This document shows positions 26,661 through 33,219 of a stretch of 64,000 nt of DNA, one piece after another. This DNA comes from Bradyrhizobium elkanii WSM2783 (lineage in GTDB: Bacteria; Pseudomonadota; Alphaproteobacteria; Rhizobiales; Xanthobacteraceae). The position numbers were made by a program, and so were the translations under genes. How positions within the stretch are numbered: the first letter of the stretch is position 1; every line of letters starts with the position of its first letter. The stretch is taken from assembly GCF_000472865.1 (NCBI RefSeq), contig NZ_AXAP01000015.1:1-64000 (forward strand), written 5' to 3'. Under the pieces are notes generated by a model. That model saw only the letters and a program-made list of their open reading frames with translations. It was not told the DNA's origin and made no database searches.

Positions 26661-27173
26661 ATGACGACCTTATTACGACGCGCTCAAGATCTGCTGCCAT
26701 TCGATCCGCTTGACGAACAACCGATGCTGCCATCGGTTTGGACTGGCGAGCATGTTGGTCTGCGGTTGGTCGAAGCGATGCAGACGTTGCGATTGCTGCC
26801 GGGCGAGGGGCTTGGATCGCGGAGTGCGTGGCCGCCGTACCTCTATGAGTTCGATGATCTGGTCGAACAGCAGCGGCAGGGCGAGCTGGAGCGTACACAG
26901 CAAATCCAGAACCGCACGCGGGTGTCGCCGAGCCTGACGGAGATTTCGCGGATGGAGTTGGTGATCTGGTGGCCGATGCATTTTCTGATGTTCGGCGCGC
27001 CGCATCTGGTCGAATCCGTGATGTGGCTCTCGCACGCCTACTCGATCGAGCGCGATGCCGAGTGGGTGGTGCGCAAGCGCGGCGGCTTCGCTGACACCTG
27101 GCGCGCGCGTCATGCGCGCGGGTGCGAGATCATCGCCGAGGGTTTGATGGCCGAGAAGGTGAGGGTATTCTGA
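26661..27173 (+). CDS. Hypothetical early phage protein
   Basis: 170 residues. The front (GLRLVEAMQTLRLLPGEGLG) and tail (TWRARHARGCEIIAEGL) recall a group of alphaproteobacterial phage proteins with a C-terminal HTH-like end (DUF6362 is a possibility, not verified). It is coupled to both neighbours (TGA-ATG and TGATG). Confidence 0.5.
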   Translation: MTTLLRRAQDLLPFDPLDEQPMLPSVWTGEHVGLRLVEAMQTLRLLPGEGLGSRSAWPPYLYEFDDLVEQQRQGELERTQQIQNRTRVSPSLTEISRMELVIWWPMHFLMFGAPHLVESVMWLSHAYSIERDAEWVVRKRGGFADTWRARHARGCEIIAEGLMAEKVRVF

Positions 27174-27358
27174 TGGGCAAGCACAAGGAAAGGCTGGTTG
27201 ACATCGCGGGCGATAAGACGGGCGAGACCGAGAGGGCCTATCGGATTTTCGACGGTAAGAAAACCGAATGGGTGCCGAAGTCCCAGGTTGAGTACAACGA
27301 GGATGATGGCACGTTCACGATGCCGGAATGGCTGGCGAAGGAAAAGGAATTCATTTGA
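27173..27358 (+). CDS. 61-residue hypothetical protein
   Basis: Charged small protein (RIFDGKKTEWVPKSQVEYNE) ending WLAKEKEFI. The last codons and the following bases are copied at 27630-27672, after the next gene. Start by TGATG overlap. Confidence 0.6.
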   Translation: MGKHKERLVDIAGDKTGETERAYRIFDGKKTEWVPKSQVEYNEDDGTFTMPEWLAKEKEFI

Positions 27359-27371
27359 GATTGCCACAGGG
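27338..27371 (+). repeat. Direct repeat, left copy, flanking the RHH gene
   Basis: AAGGAAAAGGAATT (27338-27351) and TTGCCACAGGG (27361-27371) recur in the same order at 27630-27643 and 27659-27669. The pair brackets the RHH gene. Confidence 0.6.
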
Positions 27372-27395
27372 CGATCGAAAGGAAGGTTGCTGCAT

Positions 27396-27650
27396 ATGGC
27401 CCCGCCGCGAAAGAAACACAGAAAGCCTGGTGAAACGCATGCCGTTCATTTGCGGTTGCCGGCGGACGTCTTCAGACGGATCGAGGCGAAGGCCGCGATG
27501 GCAGGCTGGCCACTCAATCGCGTCGTCGTCAAGGAGTTGGTCGCTTTCCCAGATCTGGAAAAGCTGAAGAAACTTGGCGAGCTGATCGCGGACATGGAAG
27601 TTGTTTTGGCGCGACACGGAGCTAGGCTCAAGGAAAAGGAATTTATCTGA
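27396..27650 (+). CDS. Ribbon-helix-helix-like DNA-binding protein
   Basis: 84 residues. HAVHLRLPADVFRRIEAKAA followed by GWPLNRVVVKELV fits an Arc-type ribbon-helix-helix. The ATG at 27396 follows AAGGAAGG. Its end, LKEKEFI, copies the end of the preceding gene. It appears to be a cassette inserted between the 61-residue gene and the GIY-YIG-like gene. Likely a small regulator. Confidence 0.6.
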   Translation: MAPPRKKHRKPGETHAVHLRLPADVFRRIEAKAAMAGWPLNRVVVKELVAFPDLEKLKKLGELIADMEVVLARHGARLKEKEFI

Positions 27651-27669
27651 TGATCGAGCTGCCACAGGG
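27630..27669 (+). repeat. Direct repeat, right copy, flanking the RHH gene
   Basis: Contains AAGGAAAAGGAATT (27630-27643) and CTGCCACAGGG (27659-27669), matching the copy at 27338-27371 and supporting cassette insertion or duplication. Confidence 0.6.
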
Positions 27670-28243
27670 TGCCGCGCGCGACTATCTGCAGGTGTTCGGT
27701 GTGGCGGCGATCTATGTGGCGGTGTCGCCCGATGGCCAGTGTTGCCGGATTGGCAGCTCGCTCGATCTGGCGCGGACGCAGGGCTTCCTGGGCAGGTTTG
27801 AGGTTGATCAGGTGTTTTGGGTGCGAGACGCCAGGACGGCGCGGCTGGTGGCGCGATTGGCGCGGGCCGGTCTGCCGACGTTGGGTGGTGGCCTGGTGCG
27901 AGCGTCGAGGGAGATCGCCGGCCGGGCGGTTGAGGCGGCGGCAGGGCGCCTGGGCATGCGGCTGACCGAGCACCAGGCAGCGCTAATGAGGGTGTCCAGC
28001 GCCCTCGACCAGGTTGATGCGATGTTGGCGCTGGCCCATGCCGACGGCGCGCTGAGCTGGTTTAACCGGGCCTACAGGGCTTATCGGCTGGCCAGCACTG
28101 GAAGGACCATGCTGTACGGGGAAGCCAAGGTGAGGCTCCGCAACGCCGTGGTGAGGCGGATCATGGCCGGTGGCGACCTGCAGGATCTGCGGGAAGAGAT
28201 CTTCGGCGAGGCTATCCACCACCAATTCAAAAAATCTGCTTGA
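27650..28243 (+). CDS. Hypothetical protein with a GIY-YIG-like N-terminus
   Basis: 197 residues. AAIYVAVSPDGQCCRIGSSLDL resembles the GIY-YIG/T5orf172 start (IYV...KIG-S-DL), but the downstream catalytic Arg/Glu/Asn set is not clear, so nuclease activity is doubtful. The C-terminal half is helical and basic. It is the last gene of the rightward early operon and starts in a TGATGATC context just after the RHH gene. Confidence 0.5.
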   Translation: MIELPQGAARDYLQVFGVAAIYVAVSPDGQCCRIGSSLDLARTQGFLGRFEVDQVFWVRDARTARLVARLARAGLPTLGGGLVRASREIAGRAVEAAAGRLGMRLTEHQAALMRVSSALDQVDAMLALAHADGALSWFNRAYRAYRLASTGRTMLYGEAKVRLRNAVVRRIMAGGDLQDLREEIFGEAIHHQFKKSA

Positions 28244-28312
28244 ACCGTGAGCTGGGGAGGGGGTTCTATACGCGCGCACGGGCTCCGCCCGAGGTGTGTT
28301 TGATCGGCTTCC

Positions 28313-28342
28313 TGGGCGTTGCCCTAGGGACCGGTTTTTTCA
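28313..28342 (+). terminator. Possible terminator of the rightward early operon
   Basis: GGGC-GTT-GCCC with flanking CCT/AGG pairing, then a T6 run about ten bases later. Weak by itself, but it lies between convergent operons where a terminator is expected. Confidence 0.35.
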
Positions 28343-28651
28343 TTCGTCACCATCGTCATCGCCATCGTCGTCATCGTTGACGACGCGCTTATCGCTGAGC
28401 CGGTCGAGGATGAACCTGATTTGGGCGGGCTTGACGCCCGCGGTTCTCAGCACTTCTTCCGGCCCGATGTCCTTGGCCAGCATCAGCTCGAGCACCATGG
28501 CCACCGGCCGCGCCACGTGATTGTTTTGCTTCCATCGCCGTGCCGTGCGTTCGTTGACACCGAAGAAAGTGGATGCGCCGCGTTCGGTCCAACCCAGTCG
28601 GGTCAGGATCTCGAGATAGCGTTTCGTATTCATGGTCGGTGCTGCCATCAT
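28340..28651 (-). CDS. HTH regulator with an acidic tail
   Basis: 103 residues (ATG 28651 or the next codon, 28648). Residues 20-60 form a helix-turn-helix (ASTFFGVNERTARRWKQNN), and the end is a run of Asp/Glu (DDDDGDDDGDE). It is the last gene of the leftward accessory array and is preceded by a degenerate copy of the repeated leader. It is a candidate regulator of the array. Confidence 0.6.
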   Translation of the reverse strand: MMAAPTMNTKRYLEILTRLGWTERGASTFFGVNERTARRWKQNNHVARPVAMVLELMLAKDIGPEEVLRTAGVKPAQIRFILDRLSDKRVVNDDDDGDDDGDE

Positions 28652-28658
28652 GGCGTTG

Positions 28659-28727
28659 ATCCCTTAGGGCTTCTTGGCGATGGTGTTTCGTACTGCGCAC
28701 CAGGAGGGTGCGCAGGGTCGAAACATC
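28659..28727 (-). promoter_or_regulatory. Repeated structured leader, copy A (degenerate)
   Basis: Minus-strand order: CGACC, hairpin CTGCGCA/TGCGCAG, then a diverged middle, then GCCCTAAGGGAT near the start codon. The second hairpin is lost. Leads the HTH gene. Confidence 0.5.
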
Positions 28728-28953
28728 ACCCGTCGACTAGATCGTTGCTTACGACGATTCTGAGCAATTGACCATCAACGTAACGGTAGTTCACCGGGTC
28801 ATCGCTTTCGGTGGCGCGATATTCCCGCACCAAGGTCCAGCGCATCGCGAGATCGCGCACATTGGCCTCGGCCTCTTCTTTGGTGGCAAAGCGCAAGGCG
28901 TTGCCGACCCATTGGCCGCTATTGTCGGCGATGACTTCTGGCTTCCAAGACAT
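28726..28953 (-). CDS. 75-residue hypothetical protein
   Basis: Starts MSWKPEVIADNSGQWVGNAL at ATG 28953, ends IVVSNDLVDG. The middle (ATKEEAEANVRDLAMRWTLV) resembles small phage or cyanobacterial-type DUF proteins that pair 'added value' columns with an alpha-beta fold, but no family is certain. It is led by leader copy B. Confidence 0.55.
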   Translation of the reverse strand: MSWKPEVIADNSGQWVGNALRFATKEEAEANVRDLAMRWTLVREYRATESDDPVNYRYVDGQLLRIVVSNDLVDG

Positions 28954-28962
28954 TGCAAGGTA

Positions 28963-29042
28963 TCCTTCCGGGCTTGGCCCATTTGAATGAAGCGGGAGCG
29001 CTTCGTTCTGCGCACCGAGCGATGCGCAGGGTCGAAAAGCTC
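28963..29042 (-). promoter_or_regulatory. Repeated structured leader, copy B
   Basis: Minus-strand order: TTTTCGACC, hairpin CTGCGCA/TGCGCAG, ACGAAGCG-CTCC-CGCTTC hairpin, TTCAAAT, GGGC-CAA-GCCC hairpin, then the GGAAGGA ribosome site before ATG 28953. Confidence 0.7.
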
Positions 29043-29056
29043 GCAGCCTTGCGTTG

Positions 29057-29317
29057 TCAGTTCGGCTTGTTGCGATAGCTTCGTTCGATGATCCGACCGC
29101 GTGGGTCGTAGGTGGTCGTGGTGCTGCCGCTGGTCGATGAGCGCGCCGAGACGCGCCCGCCGGCATCGTAGAACGTGGTCGTGCCTTGGCTATCGGTAGC
29201 GGAGCGGCCGATCACCCGGCCGCCCGCGTCGTAGTGGGTTCGCTGCCGCGCCTGGGCGGCGGTCAACGTGACCGCAACCAACGCGGCAGCAGAGATCATC
29301 AACTTGATCATTCTCAT
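29057..29317 (-). CDS. Small secreted protein with YD-type repeats
   Basis: 86 residues. Signal peptide MRMIKLMISAAALVAVTLTA (cleavage near AQA-R), then three repeats: HYDAGGRVIGRS, FYDAGGRVSARS and TYDPRGRIIERS. These match the YD/RHS repeat unit, here as a minimal three-repeat protein. Exported to the periplasm or outside. The start has AAGGAG eight bases upstream and lies 12 bp after the previous stop. Confidence 0.7.
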   Translation of the reverse strand: MRMIKLMISAAALVAVTLTAAQARQRTHYDAGGRVIGRSATDSQGTTTFYDAGGRVSARSSTSGSTTTTYDPRGRIIERSYRNKPN

Positions 29318-29329
29318 TTTTGCTTCTCC

Positions 29330-29629
29330 TTAGCGTAGCGATGGCGAGATGGTGTAGCAGCGCGACATATTGCCGGATGAGCACACCATCTGTGGCCGCA
29401 TCGGAATTTTGATGATTTCCGGGTCAGGCCATATGCTGCCGTTCACGATCAGCGGCGCTGCAAGGATCGCAAGGCTGGTGCTTCTGGGATCGAATATCGG
29501 AAGCTCCGGTGGTTTGGTGTGTTTTGGCAATACCGGGATCGGCACGCTTGCCCAGATGCTGTCGCTTTGCGCGTGGCTCGCGCCACTCAACGCGATGACA
29601 GCGGCAACAGTAGCTATGATCAGTCTCAT
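29330..29629 (-). CDS. Secreted hypothetical protein
   Basis: 99 residues with a signal peptide (MRLIIATVAAVIALSGASHAQ) and a proline-rich mature part with two cysteines (MVCSSGNMSRCY), possibly disulfide-bonded. It is in the same transcript module as its neighbours on both sides. No family recognised. Confidence 0.6.
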   Translation of the reverse strand: MRLIIATVAAVIALSGASHAQSDSIWASVPIPVLPKHTKPPELPIFDPRSTSLAILAAPLIVNGSIWPDPEIIKIPMRPQMVCSSGNMSRCYTISPSLR

Positions 29630-29683
29630 TTCAGGTTATTCCTTTGTGATGCAATGTGAGAAATTTATCCGGAGGCGCGCTCA

Positions 29684-30328
29684 TCACACCGACCCGTCGT
29701 CTTTCTTGCCGGGCCTCACCGGTGCGCTCGGCACGGGCGATGTCGGCGGTACGGGCGACGTTGCCTGCGGCTGTCGCGGCACAGGCGACGTGGCGGTGCC
29801 CCCGCTGTTGGCGATCTTGGCGATGCAGAACTTGAACCATTTCGTTGCATGGCGACTGCCAATCATCTGCGCTGTCCAAGGCGGCTCATTGCCTTCCTTG
29901 AACGAGATCACAAGTTGATCGGCATCGGCGAAGTCTTGAACGAACCCGACAGCCTGCTCGCTCGCGATGCTGATCTGGATCAGCGAGCTGCCGCTGGTTG
30001 AGGTTATCGTCGTGCCAGAGCCCTCGCGCACGCCCCTGTCGAATGAGATCGACATCGGGACACTGATGTCGGCCGGGAATGCCCAGTTCGACTTGCTGAT
30101 GTGCATGAACAGCCCGGTTTCGTTGGACCATTTCATCGATGCGGTGCCGATTGCGCCGCTGGGGAACGTCCATTGGCCGGAGATGACGCACATCGGCCTC
30201 CCTTCACTGTTCCGCGCGTAGTGGCTCGTTTGCCAGTAATTACCCGTATAGAGCCGCGTGACGTTCTCAGCCTGGGCGGCGGTGGTAGTCAGCAGCGCCG
30301 CGGCTGCGGCCATAACAAGATGTTTCAT
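29684..30328 (-). CDS. Secreted hypothetical protein with a Pro-rich tail
   Basis: 214 residues. Signal peptide MKHLVMAAAAALLTTTAAQA, then a beta-rich domain (about 20-170) with two Cys (C47-region MCVISGQW and KFCIAKIA), and a repeated SPVP tail. The domain is of a type seen in rhizobial exported proteins of unknown role. First gene of its module, led by leader copy C. Confidence 0.6.
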   Translation of the reverse strand: MKHLVMAAAAALLTTTAAQAENVTRLYTGNYWQTSHYARNSEGRPMCVISGQWTFPSGAIGTASMKWSNETGLFMHISKSNWAFPADISVPMSISFDRGVREGSGTTITSTSGSSLIQISIASEQAVGFVQDFADADQLVISFKEGNEPPWTAQMIGSRHATKWFKFCIAKIANSGGTATSPVPRQPQATSPVPPTSPVPSAPVRPGKKDDGSV

Positions 30329-30336
30329 TCCTAGTT

Positions 30337-30417
30337 TCCTTCCGGGCTTAGCCCATTTGAATGAAGCGGGGAGCGCTTCGTGCTGCGCACTGGGAAATGC
30401 GCAGGGTCGAAAAGCTT
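30337..30417 (-). promoter_or_regulatory. Repeated structured leader, copy C
   Basis: Same order as copy B: CGACC, CTGCGCA/TGCGCAG hairpin (loop TTTCCCAG), GAAGCG-CTCCC-CGCTTC, TTCAAAT, GGGC-TAA-GCCC, then GGAAGGAAA before ATG 30328. Confidence 0.7.
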
Positions 30418-30424
30418 CCGACGA

Positions 30425-30676
30425 TTAGCGGGGACCAAACGGAAACGGGGATGGCACCGCGATTTGTGGCGATGACGGCGGTCCGTCTGGCCGGCATTCG
30501 GCGGCGGCGCGGATCGAGATCTTGTGCCCCTGCAGTTCGCGCTCGATCACGCTCGGATACAGATCGCGCGCCGCGGCCTTGCAGGCTTCGCGATTGGCGA
30601 AGTCGGTCACGACCGACGACACCGAGACCGAGCCGGTATCGGTGAGCGCGAGCACGGTGGCGAACAGTTTCCACAT
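30425..30676 (-). CDS. Hypothetical small secreted or anchored protein
   Basis: 83 residues from ATG 30676 (MWKLFATVLALTDTGSVSVS). The N-terminus is weakly hydrophobic, perhaps an uncleaved export signal; two cysteines and a Pro-rich end follow. The AAGG ribosome site lies in the end of the preceding gene, 4 bp away. Confidence 0.5.
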   Translation of the reverse strand: MWKLFATVLALTDTGSVSVSSVVTDFANREACKAAARDLYPSVIERELQGHKISIRAAAECRPDGPPSSPQIAVPSPFPFGPR

Positions 30677-30680
30677 CGGC

Positions 30681-31151
30681 TTAGCCTTGCAGCGGCGGCA
30701 CTGAAGAGGTGACGGGCAGGGGTGGTTGGCTGACTTCGATCCAGCCCTTGCGCCGATAGCTATCGACGATGATGCGATAGGCGAAGAAGGCATAGACGAA
30801 CCAGCCGACCAAAACGCCGAAGCCGCCGAACGGTACCAGGAAGATAAATATCAACGCCGTGATGCCGGCGTGCAGCCACGCTTCTTTGTAGGCCAGATAG
30901 AAACAGCCGAAGAAGAACGTCAGCCAGAACGCCGAGCCTTTGTTGATCCTGACGACCGCACCGGTCTGAGGGTTGCGAAAGGCAGTCTCGTAGGCTTGCG
31001 GCTGGGACGGCACGCTGAAGGGCCGGCCGGTGCTGCCCATCGCCGGCATTGCGATCACTTCGGCGCGCAGCTTCTCGAATTCGTCTTGGCTGATCAGCCC
31101 CTGGTCGCGCATTTCGGCCAGCTCTTTGATCTTGTCGATTTTGTTGGTCAT
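30681..31151 (-). CDS. SHOCT-domain membrane protein
   Basis: 156 residues. An N-terminal SHOCT-like motif (IKELAEMRDQGLISQDEFEKL, residues 8-28) and two transmembrane segments at about 72-92 and 98-125 (FWLTFFFGCFYLAYKEAW; AGITALIFIFLVPFGGFGVL). Inner membrane. SHOCT domains are short oligomerisation or binding modules. Led by leader copy D. Confidence 0.7.
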   Translation of the reverse strand: MTNKIDKIKELAEMRDQGLISQDEFEKLRAEVIAMPAMGSTGRPFSVPSQPQAYETAFRNPQTGAVVRINKGSAFWLTFFFGCFYLAYKEAWLHAGITALIFIFLVPFGGFGVLVGWFVYAFFAYRIIVDSYRRKGWIEVSQPPLPVTSSVPPLQG

Positions 31152-31160
31152 CTAATCCAA

Positions 31161-31238
31161 TCTTTCCGGGCTTAGCCCTTTTGAATGAAGCGGAGTTGCT
31201 TCGTGCTGCGGCGACATGCGCCGCAGTGTCGAAACATC
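31161..31238 (-). promoter_or_regulatory. Repeated structured leader, copy D (compensatory stem change)
   Basis: Hairpin 1 is CTGCGGC/GCCGCAG in place of CTGCGCA/TGCGCAG, so both arms changed together. Hairpin 2 is GAAGC-GCTTC, shortened; hairpin 3 is GGGC-TAA-GCCC followed by GGAAAGA. Confidence 0.7.
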
Positions 31239-31242
31239 CCGG

Positions 31243-31359
31243 CTAGTGCAGTTTGGCGTTCGCCGGTTTCTGATGCAGTTGCGCTAAAAAGGCTTCGATC
31301 AGCTTTTGCATGCGTTCCAGGTTGGCGAGCCGTTGCATGATCAATTCGATTTCCGACAT
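31243..31359 (-). CDS. 38-residue helical protein
   Basis: MSEIELIMQRLANLERMQKL is followed by an amphipathic helix and ends PANAKLH. A leucine-patterned helix suggests a small coiled coil. It lies 9 bp after the DUF6876 stop. The ribosome site is weak. Confidence 0.45.
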   Translation of the reverse strand: MSEIELIMQRLANLERMQKLIEAFLAQLHQKPANAKLH

Positions 31360-31368
31360 CGTTAGTAT

Positions 31369-31695
31369 TCACTCGGTGAACCAGAGGTCGATGTGGTCGA
31401 GCGGAAAGTCGGTGAATGCGATTTCCTCGCGATAGACGACGTTGTCGTTGCCGTCTTCGCACACCAGCGTGGCTCGATTGTCCGCGACCTTCAGTTTCCA
31501 GACCTGAAATTCTTCGGTGCGAACGACCGGCTCGAGCTGCAGCGTCGCGACCTTGTCGACCAGCCAGTATGCGCCGGCCTTCTCGGCGAGATACTGCACG
31601 CCTTCGGTGTAAGTGATGTTGCGCATCAGGCTGTGGCGAAACCACTGCTCACTGCCAGTGAACTGCGCCAGATCAGCATGGGTAATGCTCGTCAT
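31369..31695 (-). CDS. DUF6876-family protein
   Basis: 108 residues starting at ATG 31695. Family features: QFTGSEQWFRHSLMRNITYT, AGAYWLVDKVATLQL, FQVWKLKV and the closing FTDFPLDHIDLWF. DUF6876 proteins are found scattered in phages and mobile elements; function unknown. First gene of the leftward accessory array, behind leader copy E and the operator region. Confidence 0.72.
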   Translation of the reverse strand: MTSITHADLAQFTGSEQWFRHSLMRNITYTEGVQYLAEKAGAYWLVDKVATLQLEPVVRTEEFQVWKLKVADNRATLVCEDGNDNVVYREEIAFTDFPLDHIDLWFTE

Positions 31696-31700
31696 GGAAT

Positions 31701-31780
31701 TCCTTTCCGGGCTTAGCCCTTGAATGAAGCGGAGCGCTTCGTGCTGCGCAGGTGACGAGCTGCGCAATGTCGAAAAGCTC
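31701..31780 (-). promoter_or_regulatory. Repeated structured leader, copy E (first of the array)
   Basis: TTTTCGACA, TGCGCA...TGCGCA hairpin, GAAGCG-CTC-CGCTTC, ATTCAAG, GGGC-TAA-GCCC, GGAAAGGA, then ATG 31695. Lies just downstream of the palindromic operators. Confidence 0.7.
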
Positions 31781-31792
31781 GCCTTCCTATGT

Positions 31793-31846
31793 AAGCGGGC
31801 ATTTTGCCCGCTTTCTATAAGTAGGGCATTTTGCCCGGTTTATCAA
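31793..31846 (-). promoter_or_regulatory. Operator-promoter region with two GGGCA-WWW-TGCCC palindromes
   Basis: Palindrome 1 at 31793-31813 has 9-bp arms (AAGCGGGCA/TGCCCGCTT); palindrome 2 is the 13-bp core at 31824-31836. On the minus strand TTGATA (31846-31841) precedes palindrome 2 exactly as it precedes the copy before xis-int. The -10 here is less clear. Drives the leftward array and may affect the rightward membrane gene at 31872. Confidence 0.6.
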
Positions 31847-31871
31847 GGTCAGCTGCAGAAGGAACTGCGCC

Positions 31872-32120
31872 ATGTGCTTTACCCTCGGATGGCTCGAGCA
31901 ACTGATTGTTTGGCTGATCGTGGTTGGCGCGGTGGTCGCCATCATCAAGCTTTTGATTCCCTTCCTCGACAGCCTGACCGGCATGCCGATCATCGGGCGG
32001 ATCCTGATCATCGTGCTGTGGGCCATCGTGGCCATAGCGGTGGTGATCCTGGTGTTTGGGCTGCTGTCCTGCCTGTTGGGAGGGACAGGCACGCTTGGCT
32101 TTCCCCACCCAATCCGGTAG
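31872..32120 (+). CDS. Two-TM membrane protein, possible holin-like
   Basis: 82 residues with two hydrophobic segments (IVWLIVVGAVVAIIKLLIPFL; ILIIVLWAIVAIAVVILVFGLL). Small double-TM phage proteins can be holins, but the endolysin gene is 4.6 kb away and the context is the immunity-linked accessory region. AGAAGGAA lies upstream of the ATG. Function unproven. Confidence 0.6.
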   Translation: MCFTLGWLEQLIVWLIVVGAVVAIIKLLIPFLDSLTGMPIIGRILIIVLWAIVAIAVVILVFGLLSCLLGGTGTLGFPHPIR

Positions 32121-32731
32121 CCGCGTCGAGGATCTGCCGCCTTATCCGCCTGCACCGCCTTCAATCTGCAAGGGCTGTTGAGCCTGACCGGTAACCAATA
32201 ACCTCGTTGTATCAATGGGTTGCATGCGTAGAAGGCCATGCTACGTGGGACAGGTCAGGTTCCCTATGAGAACAGTTGTTCACGTGAGGGAATACAACGA
32301 GAACACGTGCTTGGCGTGCAATGCCCATGCGTTTGCATGGATAATGGAATTAAACAACTGAAATTATTGAGGAATATTCTTCCAAGGGGAGGGGGGAGGT
32401 TCGGAAAATCCGAAGTTCCTTAAGTTCCCAGCGCGGCGGCGCTCCAAAATCTGCGGCCGGAAAATGGAAATTCTGGGTTCCGGGATAAATCTTCTACAGA
32501 TCTAAGATATCGAGATCACGACAAAAATAGCTACAAACGCAAAATCGTCCAAATCCACTTAGCAGCAGCCGTCCCTCCTAAGTGAGTTGCCCGTCGCCCC
32601 CCCCCCCCCCCGCGAACGGTAATAGCGCACCACTCGCAGAGCTAGAGGAATTTCTCTTTTGCGTCAGCGGGATACCGTTGGTGAGAAGGGCCGGAGTTCC
32701 GTTCTGATTATCCGAAAATGCAGGAGTTCCC
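32121..32731. other. 610-bp non-coding region before the late operon
   Basis: No gene seen. AT-richer than its surroundings, so likely to hold the late promoter and the packaging (cos/pac) site, which usually lies beside terS. It contains GAACA-GT-TGTTC (about 32269-32280), several AGTTCC/GGTTCC words (32258-32720) and a run of 15 C at 32597-32611. No tRNA gene. Confidence 0.5.
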
Positions 32732-33217
32732 ATGCCCGGACCGCCCAAAACCCCGACGCAGCTGCGCATGCTGCGCGGGAATCCCGGCCACGAGGCCATC
32801 CCGAGAGGTGAGCCGAAGCCGCGGGGTTACGACAAGGTGCCGCCGCCGCCCAGCCGCCTCAAGGATGAGGCCCGCGACGAATGGCTCCGCCTGGCGCCGG
32901 AGCTGCACCGGCTCGGCCTGCTGACGGTCGCCGACATCGCGCCACTGATGCTGTACTGCGACGCTTACGGCACCTGGTGCGAGGCCCAGGACGCCATGAC
33001 CGCGATCAAGGCCGATGACCCGCACCATTTCGGCCTGCTCACCAGGACCGAGCGCGGCATCGCGGCCAACGCCCTGGTCAAGATCGCCCGCGACGCCGCC
33101 CACGACCTGCTGCGCTACGCCCAGGAATTTGGCTTCACGCCGGCATCCCGGACCCGGATCTCCGGTGGCGCTTCCGCCGAGCCGGAAAGTAAATTCGGCG
33201 AACTGCTCGCGAACTGA
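32732..33217 (+). CDS. terS: Terminase small subunit (P27 family)
   Basis: 161 residues. The start PGPPKTPTQLRMLRGNPGH is diagnostic of the P27-type small terminase, followed by a helical DNA-recognition region. It selects phage DNA for packaging. GCAGGAG precedes the ATG. First gene of the late operon. Confidence 0.85.
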   Translation: MPGPPKTPTQLRMLRGNPGHEAIPRGEPKPRGYDKVPPPPSRLKDEARDEWLRLAPELHRLGLLTVADIAPLMLYCDAYGTWCEAQDAMTAIKADDPHHFGLLTRTERGIAANALVKIARDAAHDLLRYAQEFGFTPASRTRISGGASAEPESKFGELLAN

Positions 33218-33219
33218 AT

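Noticed and set aside
28313..28325. A further copy of the 13-bp palindrome (GGGCGTTGCCC)
   Set aside because: The inner bases differ and the spacing is shorter (no A/T pair next to the GGGC arms), so it fits better as part of a terminator.
28640..31850. CRISPR array
   Set aside because: The repeats are spaced by whole genes at uneven distances and act as gene leaders; no cas genes are present.
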